Shown here: positions 13,311 through 23,681 of the stretch, piece by piece | How positions within the stretch are numbered: the first letter of the stretch is position 1 | Layout: every line of letters starts with the position of its first letter | Notes under the pieces: generated by a model | The model's database searches: none | What the model was told of the DNA's origin: nothing | The model's input: only the letters and a program-made list of their open reading frames with translations | Source: Rutidosis leptorrhynchoides | Taxonomy: Eukaryota > Streptophyta > Magnoliopsida > Asterales > Asteraceae | NCBI RefSeq assembly: GCF_046630445.1 | Contig: NC_092333.1 | Span: forward strand, 720,494,001-720,558,000 | Length of the DNA stretch: 64,000 nt | Direction of reading: 5' to 3' | Position numbers and translations under genes: made by a program

Positions 13311-13790
13311 GTGAGTTATAGTCTCATTTTTACATACTTTTCAAAGTATATTTTTGGGATGTGATTACATGCATTTTATTTCACGTTTAGACACAAGTGA
13401 CAATTAAATTTAAATTATTCATTGTGAGTTGGACAAAAATATTCCCTAGTCTGGTAACTGTAATCATTGGTTTCTACCGGTGAACGCGAATCCTACGGAT
13501 AGATCTATCGGGTTTGACAACCCCATTTTGAGATAGTCGCGCTAGCAATTTATAATCGGAATGTTTAGTATTTCGTATTTTGTTGTAGATACACTGTCTA
13601 GTGTATATTTTTATTGTGTTTGGCAAGGGTAAATAAAGGGTTAAGTGGTTACCAGGTGGCTCATTGATAATGGAATAATGTTTAATGTTTTCTAACATTT
13701 TTAAACCTTGTGGTCTAAAGTTTATTCAATTATTTAAACCTATAATTCACTCAACCTTTGTGTTGACAGTTTACTCGCATGTTTTCACAG
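13311..13790 (+). promoter_or_regulatory. Intron-like module in 5' LTR B
   Basis: Donor attaag|gtgagttatag and acceptor gttttcacag|gt, 480 bp apart. Related modules of 478-522 bp lie at like places in LTRs C, E and F. Shared landmarks include tatttttgggatg, acatgc, the cgcgaatcc block, aacctataattcact and tgttgac just before the acceptor. It is interpreted as an intron in the leader of the element transcript; splicing itself is not shown. Confidence 0.55.
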
Positions 13791-14116
13791 GTACTTGAGT
13801 TTATGTGATACTTCCACTGTGTTTAGAAGAGTCTGCATGCATTTGGGCAGATTTTTAATGAAACAATTTATGAAACTTTGGCCTGCATTCGGTTTTTGAA
13901 TAATTATTACTTGTGGGTTGTTGACAATGTTTTGTGTCAACTTTGGTTTATTAATATGTTGGGTTACTTTTAAACTACATATTTTGGTATGCTTTCCTTT
14001 TTGGGAAACTTTTGAAACAAAAGAATGCAATGTCGTTTGTTAAATTCATTTAAGTTCGATCAAGCTGTGGGACCAAGTGACTGAGCCGTTAAGTGTTTTA
14101 ACGGGGCCATCACAGT

Positions 14117-14128
14117 TGGTATCAGAGC
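14117..14128 (+). promoter_or_regulatory. Primer-binding site of B (initiator Met tRNA type)
   Basis: tggtatcagagc, two bases after the 5' LTR, identical to the usual plant initiator methionine tRNA primer site. Confidence 0.9.
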
Positions 14129-14309
14129 TCTGGTTGTAGGGAACTGAGCGTTCTTAATGTGGTCAACCCGTGGTTCTTAGGGTGCATTAGAGTCTAGTCT
14201 ACAGCCCGACCCTTTTGCTATAGCATTATTATGCATTTCATTTCGTATGAGTTATATCATTAGCATTTATTCCTATTTGGTATATGGTTTGCGGTTTTAC
14301 TGTTTGCAG

Positions 14310-14738
14310 ATGTCGACTTCGAGCGATAACTCAGTTGCTGCTCCTGCTCCTCCGGCTGCTGCCAGACGCCGTGCTGGTCAACCCCAGATCGATGATCCTG
14401 TTCACTACTACTTTTCCACCCTTACTCATATGAACAGGGCTTACAACGAAGTGACGCGTATTAATGCTCTTAGTGATTGTATGCGTACTTTACCACATAA
14501 CGAGATGATGGACCAGATTCGAGCTAGTATGGATTCGTTTGTTAGCTTCAAGAACAATGTTGGGTTCGAGAATCGTAAGCGTAACCGTGAAGTTGACGCT
14601 AGGTTCGAGGCTCTAGAGAGCACAGTTCGTGGTTTGAAGGCAGAGTTGGAAGAAGTGAAAGGAAAGTTGCGAAAGTATGAGCCTTCTGCTGAGACTCATG
14701 CCTGCCCAGCTTATCACACCCGCTCTAAGCAGATGTGA
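14310..14738 (+). CDS. Extra pre-gag ORF of chromovirus B, unknown function
   Basis: A complete frame of 142 residues lying between the primer site and gag, where most elements of this clade have only leader. The start was chosen as the ATG directly after tttgcag, a good splice acceptor, which also begins the conserved-looking part (MSTSSDNSVAAPAPP). The protein has an Ala/Pro-rich N-terminus, a basic ARRRAGQ patch, a middle containing HYYFSTLTHMNRAYNEVTR, and a C-terminal heptad-like stretch (FEALESTVRGLKAELEEVKG) likely to form a coiled coil. I do not recognise a domain. Element C has a different ORF at the same place. It is unbroken although the gag-pol of the same element has stops. A role in assembly or regulation is possible but unproven. 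Confidence 0.6.
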   Translation: MSTSSDNSVAAPAPPAAARRRAGQPQIDDPVHYYFSTLTHMNRAYNEVTRINALSDCMRTLPHNEMMDQIRASMDSFVSFKNNVGFENRKRNREVDARFEALESTVRGLKAELEEVKGKLRKYEPSAETHACPAYHTRSKQM

Positions 14739-15176
14739 TATGATGATTCATGATTGATAATTTATTTCATAAGACTTAATGTCCTTTCATACATACATTT
14801 TTGGGTTATGTACGGCGTTTTGCCGAGGATTTTATTAAGGTTTTGTTATGGGATGTTTTTCATTATGTATGGATGGTTATTTTTATGACATCTATTATCA
14901 TTATCACATTTTATTTCTGATGTTGTGACTCTTGGCATGTTATGTTATGCGTAATGTAGATCATGTATGTTAGGTGCTATGTATGTTGTATGATGTTATC
15001 ATAAAATATGTATGCATGTGGTGGTTATTTCTATAACAACCATAACTGTCATGTTATTACACATAGTGGTTACTGACTATTATTTTAATGGTTAATCTTT
15101 TCGTGTTCGATCTATTCCTTTATAACACTGGCATTATTCTTAGTACTAACGGATGTGTTATTCTGTTTTAAAGATC
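14739..15176 (+). other. Non-coding leader between pre-gag ORF and gag of B
   Basis: T/A-rich, with many tatgtatg-type repeats and no open frame. The end, attctgttttaaag|atcATG, has a weak acceptor character just before the gag start. Confidence 0.4.
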
Positions 15177-18100
15177 ATGCCTCCTAGAGAGTCCAACGAA
15201 GCCCGTATCCAACGTCTTGTTACCGAAGGGATAGCTGCTGCGATGGCAGCGAATGCTAATGCGAACAACAATCAGGTGGGATGCTCCCACAAAACGTTTA
15301 TGGCAAGTCGCTCACAGGAATTCAGTGGTACAGAAGGACCCATAGGACTTACCCGCTGGTTCGAGAAAATCGAGTCTATTTTCAGGGTTAGCCGTGTCCG
15401 AGAGGAGGACAAGGTTAGTTTTGCTAGCTGCACTTTGAAGGATAGTGCATTAACCTGGTGGAACAACTTGGTTAACAGTTTGAGAAATGATGTGGCTTAT
15501 GGTTTAACTTGGAATAATTTCAAGGAAAGAATGATCACCCGCTACCGTCCTAGGGGTGAGCTTAAGAAGTTAGAGGTTGAACTTAAGAACTTGAAGATGA
15601 AGGGCACCGAATTAGATGCCTACGAGCAGAGATTCTTTGAGTTGACTTTGTTGTGTCCTAATGTTTATGCTGATGAGAATCTTAAAATTGAAGCTTACAT
15701 TAATGGGCTATCCGAGAAAATTTAACATGGAGTTGAATCTAGTGAGCCCTAGACTATTGAGGCCACGATGTCTATGGCTCATAAGTTGAATGATAAGATC
15801 TTGAGAAGAAGCAAGGCTGCTGTAACCGAACCCAGTGAAGAGGCTGTTAAGAAAGCTGATAATGGGAAGAGAAAGTGGGATAATAACCGCAATCAAAACC
15901 AGAATCAGCAGAAAAAGCAGGATACTTCTGGTTCAAATAACTGCAGTCAGCGTGTATGTCCACGTTGTTATAAGGCTCATGATGGTTTATGTACCGTGAC
16001 TTGCAAGAAGTGTTCTAAACAGGGACACATTGCTAAGGATTGTACGGTGCTTCTGCCGGGTTCTACTACTCCTACCGCAGGTGGTAATAATGGTAATAAT
16101 GCTGGTAATAGAGGTGGGAATGGTAATGGTAATGGTAATGGTAATGGAAAGCCGAATAATGGTGGTAATCCGAGAGTTTGTTACGAGTGTGGGAAGTCGG
16201 GGCATTTTCGTGATGCTTGTCCCAACAAGAAGACTGCAGAGTCTGCACATGGTAGAGCGTTCAACATTAACGCCAGGGATGCTGAGGAAGATCCTAAACT
16301 TGTTACTGGTACGTTCTGGGTCAACGATTTATCAGTTTATGTACTATTTAATTCAGGGGCTGATTTGAGTTTTGTGTCGAGTAGATTAAGTCTAAAAATC
16401 AAAACACCGTTAACTCTTTTAGACAATACGTATGTTGTTGAAATAGCTAATGGTAAGGTACTCACTGCTAAGACTGTGCATCATAAGTGTAACATTAGTT
16501 TAGCTGGTAGAGATTTTGAGATAGATTTGGTACCTATTGAACTTGGTAGTTTTGATGTTGTCATTGGGATGGATTGGTTATCTGCGAATCGTGCTGAGAT
16601 TGTGTGTTATGATAAAGCTATTCGTATTACTAATGTGGTTGGAGAGCCGCTGATGGTTTTTGGAGATAAGAAATGCCGACAGTTAAATCTTATTAGCTGT
16701 TTGAAAGTTCTTAAACATCTTCGCAAAGGCTGTCATGCTATTCTAGCCCATGTTATTGATTCCGATAAAGAAACGAAGAGCGTTGGAGATGTTCATATTG
16801 TTAGAGATTTTCCTGAGGTATTTCCCGAAGATTTACCTGGCCTTCCGCCGCAACGTGCGGTAGAATTTCAAATTGATCTTGTTCAAGGTGCTGCTCCTGT
16901 AGCACGTGCTCCTTATCGTCTTGCACCTTCTGAACTTCAAGAATTGTCAAGTCAACTCCGTGAGTTATTAGACAAAGGTTTTATTCGTCCTAGTTCGTCC
17001 CCTTGGGGAGCTCCTGTTCTGTTTGTTAAGAAGAAGGATGGTTCTTTTCATTTGTGCATTGATTTGAACAAGCTTACTATTAAAAACCGTTATCCCCTTT
17101 CGAGAATTGATGATCTGTTCGATCAGCTTCAGGGTTCATCTGTTTATTCAAAAATCGATCTTCGTTTCGGCTATCATCAGTTGCGTGTTAAAGAATCTGA
17201 TGTTTTGAAAACTGCTTTTCGCACCCGTTACGGTCACTTTGAGTTTCTTGTTATGCCGTTCGGATTGACGAATGCACCTGCTGTGTTCATGGACCTCATG
17301 AACCGTGTGTGTAGACCCTATCTGGACAAGTTCGTTATTGTGTTCATCGACGACATCCTTATTTACTCGAAGAGTGATGAAGAGCATGAGGAACATTTGA
17401 GGTTAGTGCTTGATCTGTTGAGAAAAGAAGAGTTGTACGCTAAGTTCTCTAAGTGTGCATTCTGGTTACGAGAAGTTCAATTCCTTGAACACATTGTTAG
17501 TAAACAAGGGATACAAGTTGATCCTGCTAAGATTGAGGCGATTGAAAGGTGGGAAACTCCAAAAACTCCTACCCAGATTCGTCAGTTCCTAGGATTGGCA
17601 GGTTACTATAGAAGGTTCATTCAAGATTTCTCTCGTATTGCAAAACCTCTGACTGCTTTAACGCATAAAGGGAAGAAGTACGAGTGGAAGGATGAACAAG
17701 AGACTGCTTTTCAGATTTTAAAGAAGAAGTTGACTACCGCTCTGATATTGTCACTACCTGAGGGTAATGATGATTTTGTTGTTTATTGTGATGCTTCAAG
17801 TCAGAGCTTTGGCTGTGTTTTAATGCAGCGAAAGAAAGTCATTGCGTATGCGTCACGCCAGTTGAAGATTCACGAGCAGAACTATACAACTCATGATTCA
17901 GAGTTGGGGGCCGTTGTTTTTGTGCTTAAGATTTGGAGACATTATTTGTATGGGGTCAAGAGTACTGTGTACACAGATCACAAAAGTCTTCAACATATCC
18001 TCGATCAGAAACAGTTGAACATGAGACAACGAAGATAGATTGAGACGTTGAATGATTATGATTGTAAACTTTTGTATCATCCGGGTAAGGCCAATGTGGT

Positions 18101-18442
18101 GGCAGATGCGTTGAGTCGTAAAGAAAGGGTTGAACCTCGCAGGTTTAGAGCCTTGAATATGACAATTAGAACAAACCTCGCAAGGCAGATCCTTGAGGCA
18201 CAACAAGAAGCCTTAAAGGAAGAGAATTTTGTGAAAGAGAACGTAAGAAGTATGGCTAAGAAATTTGAGATTCGAGCAGATGTTACTAGGTACTTTGCAG
18301 GACGTCTTTGGGTTCCGAAGTTTGGTGAAATGCGACAACTTGTTTTGGATGAGGCTCATAAGTCTAGGTACTCTATTCATCCTGGTTCAGGGAAGATGTA
18401 TCATGATCTTAAGGAGCTGTATTGGTGGCTAAATTTGAAAGG
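15177..18442 (+). pseudogene. Chromovirus B gag-pol, N-terminal part, broken
   Basis: One frame from gag to the integrase zinc region, with three stops: TAA 15723, TAG 15750, TAG 18036. Order: gag core (RYRPRGELKKLEVELKNLK near 15541); two CCHC knuckles ([28 protein letters not shown]); protease, where the active-site motif reads LFNSGADLS with Asn in place of the catalytic Asp; reverse transcriptase with intact [10 protein letters not shown]; RNase H ([16 protein letters not shown]); and the start of the integrase zinc domain (AHKSRYSIHPG). In the RT, three residues are missing after LCID compared with element C. The frame ends where element C cuts in. The DDE core of integrase is absent; only the C-terminus survives at 31546-31923. 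It cannot transpose by itself. Confidence 0.9.
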
Positions 18443-21400
18443 TGACCCGAACTTTTCCATGTTTATATATATTAATTGAAATTGATATTTACATGATTAA
18501 ATGTTTCCAACATGTTAAGCAATCAAACTTGTTAAGACTTGATTAATTGAAATATGTTTCATATAGACAATTGACCACCCAAGTTGACCGGCGATTCACG
18601 AACGTTAAAACTTGTAAAAATGACATGACGATATATATATGGATATACATATGGTTAACATGAGATTATGATAAGTAAGTATCTCCATAAGTATATTAAC
18701 AATGAGTTATATACATATAAACAAGACTACTAACTTAAGGATTTCGAAACGAGACATATATGTAACGATTATCGTTGTAACGACATTTAAATGTATATAT
18801 ATCATATTAAGATATATTAATATATCATAATATCATGATAATATAATAATTTAACATCTCATTAGATATAATAAACAATGGGTTAACAACATTAATTGAG
18901 ATCGTTAACTTAAAGGTTTCAAAACAACACTTACATGTAACGACTAACGATGACTTAACTACTCAGTTAAAATGTATATACATGTAGTGTATTTAAATGT
19001 ATTAAAATACTTTTGGAAGACTTCAAGACATATATCAAAACACTCATACTTAACGAAAATGGTTACAGTTACTTTTCCATTCTTTTCTTTCATCAAGAAT
19101 TCTAGTCGTATTCTTACCCGTATTATACACAGCTTCAAAACGTACTTACTATGAGTATATATACCAATAGGAACTAGCATGGGATTCCACTCTTGATTAT
19201 GTCATGTATGACTAATCAATTTTAACTTCTACCATGAGCTAGTCAACTAACTAGAACTCCTTTTAACCCCACTCACCACTCACCAATTACCACTCATCAT
19301 TCACTCCATTTCACTTCCAATTCTCTTTCTAATTCTCTCTCAACACACACACACTATTATGAACGTATTTTTCCAGTAGTTAATCATCATCTTGATCAAA
19401 AATCACTTCAAGAATCAAGCTGTAATCATCATAGGAAGAACACTTCAAGAACACTTCAAAAATCCCTTCAAGTTTACTAATTTACTTCCAAGCTTTCTAA
19501 TCCATTCCAAGTAATCATCTAAGATCAAGAAACCTTTGTTATATACAGTAGGTTATCTTTCTTATTCAAGGTAATATTCATATTCAAACTTTGATTCAAT
19601 TTCTATAACTATAAACTATCTTAATTCGAGTAAAAATCTTACTTGAACTTGTTTTTGTGTCATGATCCTACTTCAAGAACTTTCAAGCCATCCAAGATCC
19701 TTTGAAGCTAGATCATTTCTTGTCACTTCCAGTAGGTTTACCTACTAAACTTGAGGTAGTAATGATGTTCATAACATCATTCGATTCATATATATAAAAC
19801 TATCTTATTCGGAGGTTTAAACTCGTAATCATTAGAACATAGTTTAGTTAATTCTAAACTTGTTCGCAAACAAAAGTTAATCCTTCTAACTTGACTTTTA
19901 AAATTAACTACACACATGTTCTATATCTATATGATATGCTAACTTAATGATTTAAAACCTGGAAACACGAAAAATACCGTAAAACCGGATTTACGCCGTC
20001 GTAGTAACACCGCGGGCTGTTTTGGGTTAGTTAATTAAAAACTATGATAAACTTTGATTTAAAAGTTGTTATTCTGAGAAAATGATTTTTATTATGAACA
20101 TGAAACTATATCAAAAAATTATGGTTAAACTCAAAGTGGAAGTATGTTTTCTAAAATGGTCATCTAGACGTCGTTCTTTCGACTGAAATGACTACCTTTA
20201 CAAAAACGACTTGTAACTTATTTTTCCGACTATAAACCTATACTTTTTCTGTTTAGATCATAAAATAGAGTTCAATATGAAACCATAGCAATTTGATTCA
20301 CTCAAAACGGATTTAAAATGAAGAAGTTATGGGTAAAACAAGATTGGATAATTTTTCTCATTTTAGCTACGTGAAAATTGGTAACAAATCTATTCCAACC
20401 ATAACTTAATCAACTTGTATTGTATATTATGTAATCTTGAGATACCATAGACACGTATACAATGTTTCGACCTATCATGTCGACACATCTATATATATTT
20501 CGGAACAACCATAGACACTCTATATGTGAATGTTGGAGTTAGCTATACAGGGTTGAGGTTGATTCCAAAATATATATAGTTTGAGTTGTGATCAGTACTG
20601 AGATACGTATACACTGGGTAGTGAATTGATTCAAGATAATATTTATCGATTTATTTCTGTACATCTAACTGTGGATAACTAGTTGTAGGTTACTAACGAG
20701 GACAGCTGACTTAATAAACTTAAAACATCAAAATATATTAAAAGTGTTGTAAATATATTTTAAACATACTTTGATATATATGTATATATTGTTATAGGTT
20801 CGTGAATTAACCAGTGGCCAAGTCTTACTTCCCGACGAAGTAAAAATCTGTGAAAGTGAGTTATAGTCCCACTTTTAAAATCTAATATTTTTGGGATGAG
20901 AATACATGCAGGTTTTATAAATGATTTACAAAATAGACACAAGTACGTGAAACTACATTCTATGGTTGAATTATCGAAATCGAATATGCCCCTTTTTATT
21001 AAGTCTGGTAATCTAAGAATTAGGAAACAGACACCCTAATTGACGCGAATCCTAAAGATAGATCTATTGGGCCTAACAAACCCCATCCAAAGTACCGGAT
21101 GCTTTAGTACTTCGAAATTTATATCATATCCGAAGGGTGTCCCGGAATGATGGGGATATTCTTATATATATATATGCATCTTGTTAATGTCGGTTACCAG
21201 GTGTTCACCATATGAATGATTTTTATCTCTATGTATGGGATGTGTATTGAAATAAGAAATCTTGTGGTCTATTGTTACGATTTGATATATATAGGTTAAA
21301 CCTATAACTCACTAACATTTTTGTTGACGTTTAAAGCATGTTTATTCTCAGGTGAATACTAAGAGCTTCCGCTGTTGCATACTAAAATAAGGACAAGATT

Positions 21401-21695
21401 TGGAGTCCATGTTTGTATGATATTGTGTAAAAACTGCATTCAAGAAACTGATTTCGATGTAACATATTTGTATTGTAAACCATTATGTAATGGTCGTGTG
21501 TAAACAGGATATTTTAGATTATCATTATTTGATAATCTACGTAAAGCTTTTTAAACCTTTATTTATGAAATAAAGGTTATGGTATGTTTTAAAAATGAAT
21601 GCAGTCTTTGAAAAACGTCTCATATAGAGGTCAAAACCTCGCAACGAAATCAATTAATATGGAACGTTTTTAATCAATAAGAACGGGACATTTCA
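18443..21695 (+). mobile_element. Chromovirus C, 5' LTR (first 4 bp missing)
   Basis: Nearly identical by eye to 28293-31544; the 3' LTR begins TGTAGTGACCCG, whereas here GTGACCCG joins directly to B sequence. Missing TGTA, no target duplication, and about 0.8 kb of B integrase lost at the same joint point to a deletion across the left junction. The high LTR similarity makes C the youngest member of the nest. Confidence 0.9.
20856..21351 (+). promoter_or_regulatory. Intron-like module in 5' LTR C
   Basis: Donor gaaa|gtgagttatag and acceptor tttattctcag|gtg, 496 bp apart. The same landmarks occur as in LTRs B, E and F. Kept in the 3' LTR at 30707-31200. Confidence 0.55.
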
Positions 21696-21697
21696 GT

Positions 21698-21709
21698 TGG
21701 TATCCGAGC
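21698..21709 (+). promoter_or_regulatory. Primer-binding site of C
   Basis: tggtatccgagc, one base different from the initiator Met tRNA site tggtatcagagc, two bases after the LTR end. Confidence 0.8.
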
Positions 21710-21904
21710 GTTGGTCTTAGAGAACCAGAAAATTTGCATTAGTGTGTCTTATCGAGTTTGTTAGGATGCATTAGTGAGTCTGGACTTCGACCGTGTTTTC
21801 TTTAAAAATGATTGCTTAACATTTTTGTTGGAAACTATATATTTTTAACATATGAATATTATGTGATATATTAATCTCTTAACGTGTTTGATATTATGTG
21901 ATAG

Positions 21905-22519
21905 ATGTCTATCTCTAGAACAAGTCCCATTGACTCACCTAATAATAATGAAGAGTCAAATGTAAATTGGAATGATTCGTGGACTGATTCACAAGTTCCC
22001 GAAGAGGAACCGGAAGAAGAGTCGGAACCGGAAGAAGAATCGGAACCGGAAGAAGAATCGAAACCGGAAGAAGAAATAGAACCGGTGGGGGAAATAATAA
22101 AACGGTTAAGTAAAAGAGAATCCTCAACCAACCGACCAAGGTTAATTATGGTCAATGGTGTTTCCGCCAAGGAAGCAAAATATTGGGAGGATTACCAATT
22201 CTCCGATGAATCGGATTCCGACGAAAATTCCGATGATGTTATAGAAATTACCCCAACTGAATTTAAAAAGGCAAAAGAAAATAATAAGGGAAAGGGCATA
22301 AAAATAGAGAAATCTAATTCCAACCCCGATGAACTTTATATGTATCGTCAACCCCCGAAGTCCTTAAGTTGTAACAATGACCCGGGAACCTCTAAACCAC
22401 CAGGTTTTTCTAAACCAATGTGGACAACGACGGCTCGTATTAGGGGAACATCATATATCCCTAGAAACTTGGCAAAACGAACCAAAACCGAACAAGAAGA
22501 AATGAGCGAGTCGGAATAA
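21905..22519 (+). CDS. Acidic pre-gag ORF of chromovirus C, unknown function
   Basis: Unbroken frame of 204 residues directly after ttatgtgatag, a possible splice acceptor. Residues 30-60 are a run of about five PEEESE-type units, encoded by a tandem gaagaagaatcggaaccg DNA repeat; a second acidic part (ESDSDENSDDVIEI) follows near residue 100. The C-terminus is basic and Ser/Thr/Pro-rich (RNLAKRTKTEQ). No known domain was recognised. It sits in the same slot as the 142-residue ORF of element B, between primer site and gag, but is not obviously similar to it. Acidic, low-complexity proteins often act as chaperones or activators; for this one that is only a guess. Confidence 0.6.
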   Translation: MSISRTSPIDSPNNNEESNVNWNDSWTDSQVPEEEPEEESEPEEESEPEEESKPEEEIEPVGEIIKRLSKRESSTNRPRLIMVNGVSAKEAKYWEDYQFSDESDSDENSDDVIEITPTEFKKAKENNKGKGIKIEKSNSNPDELYMYRQPPKSLSCNNDPGTSKPPGFSKPMWTTTARIRGTSYIPRNLAKRTKTEQEEMSESE

Positions 22520-22656
22520 GATAGTTGTATTTGTGTGGTGTAATATATGTAATATAGTGTGCCTATGCTTTATGATATATGTAAAAATTGTTTGTATTAA
22601 TAAGTATTTTTTTTATGAATCTAACTCTTGTCTATTTTACAGTATAAAAACACAAA

Positions 22657-23289
22657 ATGGATAGACAACCCAATATTTTAAGAGACCTACCCGGAGACAT
22701 GATTGATGAAATCTTGTCTAGAATCGGTCAGAATTCCTCGGCACAACTATTTAAGGCAAGATCAGTTTGTAAGACATTCGAAGAATGTTCCAAGAATGCC
22801 TTGGTTTATAAAAGGCTTTCGTTCGAAAGATGGGGGATATCACATTGGGAAATCCATAAGTTACGATGTGTTTACTTTGACGCATATATTGCGGGGAACC
22901 CAAATGCTATTTTACGCAACGGGTTAAGAAATTATTTTGACTCAGTATATCCGAATATAGGACTTCGTGATTTAGAAAAAGCGGCTAACATGCAACATAA
23001 AGAAGCATGTTATGCTTACGGGTTAGTAATGTTCACTTCTCACCAAAGTGAGAACAAGAACATTGGGCTACAACTATTAAACAAAACGTTCCCACAAGTG
23101 ACGGAGTCGGTAATTGGGGTAAGAAATGAGGTTTTTAGGTTATTACGAGACTGTTGGTCATTACGTAACCCTCGTCCCTTTGACGACATTACAACACGCT
23201 GTCTTATCAACGGCCATAACGGTTATGTTCCACAAGACCAAGGATGGGAAGTAGTCCTAGTAAAACCAGAATGCATGACTTGTTTCTAG
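22657..23289 (+). CDS. F-box protein (At2g35280-like) carried inside chromovirus C
   Basis: Intact 210-residue frame. Residues 6-55 form an F-box (LRDLPGDMIDEILSRIG, later SVCKTFEEC), the part that binds Skp1 in SCF ubiquitin ligases. Residues 75-140 (GNPNAILRNGLRNYF, LEKAANMQHKEACYAYGL) match the Sel1/TPR-like repeat of plant F-box proteins of the At2g35280 type. The C-terminus keeps a CxxC (PECMTCF). A strong acceptor, cttgtctattttacag, lies 14 bases before the ATG. The gene has no introns and lies between the acidic ORF and gag, inside the two C LTRs, so it is cargo of the retrotransposon. It has no stop although gag-pol has eight, which hints at recent capture or selection. It could act as a decoy or to redirect ubiquitination; that is inference. 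Confidence 0.8.
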   Translation: MDRQPNILRDLPGDMIDEILSRIGQNSSAQLFKARSVCKTFEECSKNALVYKRLSFERWGISHWEIHKLRCVYFDAYIAGNPNAILRNGLRNYFDSVYPNIGLRDLEKAANMQHKEACYAYGLVMFTSHQSENKNIGLQLLNKTFPQVTESVIGVRNEVFRLLRDCWSLRNPRPFDDITTRCLINGHNGYVPQDQGWEVVLVKPECMTCF

Positions 23290-23681
23290 ACGTATGAATT
23301 ATGTGTCTTTATTGCCTTTGCTGAACGACTTGTGTACTAGCTAGAATTATCTTCATAACTATCTTGTATCAAAGTTATTGTGTGCTATATTTCATGCTTT
23401 ATGTAAAATAAGCGGTATTGTAAGTTTGTAAAATATTGTATAAAAGTTTGAACGCGAAATATTATTACAATCAGTTTTTCATATAGAATTGTAGTAGTTG
23501 AATTGTATATTAGCTACTAAGTATGAACTTAACGGGTAGGTACTACCCGAATTTAAACTTATAAAACGCTAATATGAAGAAAAAGCTTTTATAAATGAGT
23601 TCATATTATGCTACGAAATACTATTAACTACTCTTAATATTCTGTATGATTAACTTGTTCCATTTGACTATTTTGAAGGAA
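23290..23681 (+). other. Spacer between F-box ORF and gag of C, with copied LTR-edge motif
   Basis: No open frame. The 16-mer ttaacgggtaggtact at 23529-23544 is identical to the sequence just before and into the 3' LTR (28274-28289), followed in both by a CCCGAA motif. This looks like a leftover polypurine/LTR edge inside the internal region. Confidence 0.55.

Larger units (their letters stand above)
10891..14114 (+). mobile_element. Chromovirus B, 5' LTR
   Basis: Runs from TGTCACGACCC to GGGGCCATCACA, 3224 bp, paired with 31958-35154. The element is bracketed by the 5-bp duplication agagg (10886-10890 and 35155-35159); the uninterrupted site gagaggg is present once in the other LTR of A at 44284-44290. 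Within the LTR are a W-box cluster (12868-12926), a tandem array of aactttccaaaaatag units (about 12950-13095), an acttatgat-rich AT block (12240-12860) and the intron-like module (13311-13790). Confidence 0.95.

Noticed and set aside
14441-14623. Antisense frames over gag-pol and the pre-gag ORFs
   Set aside because: Shadow frames of the sense coding regions with no own motifs.
22657-23289. F-box ORF as an ordinary host gene with TEs around it
   Set aside because: It lies between the primer site and gag of one element and inside its paired LTRs, so it is cargo of C.
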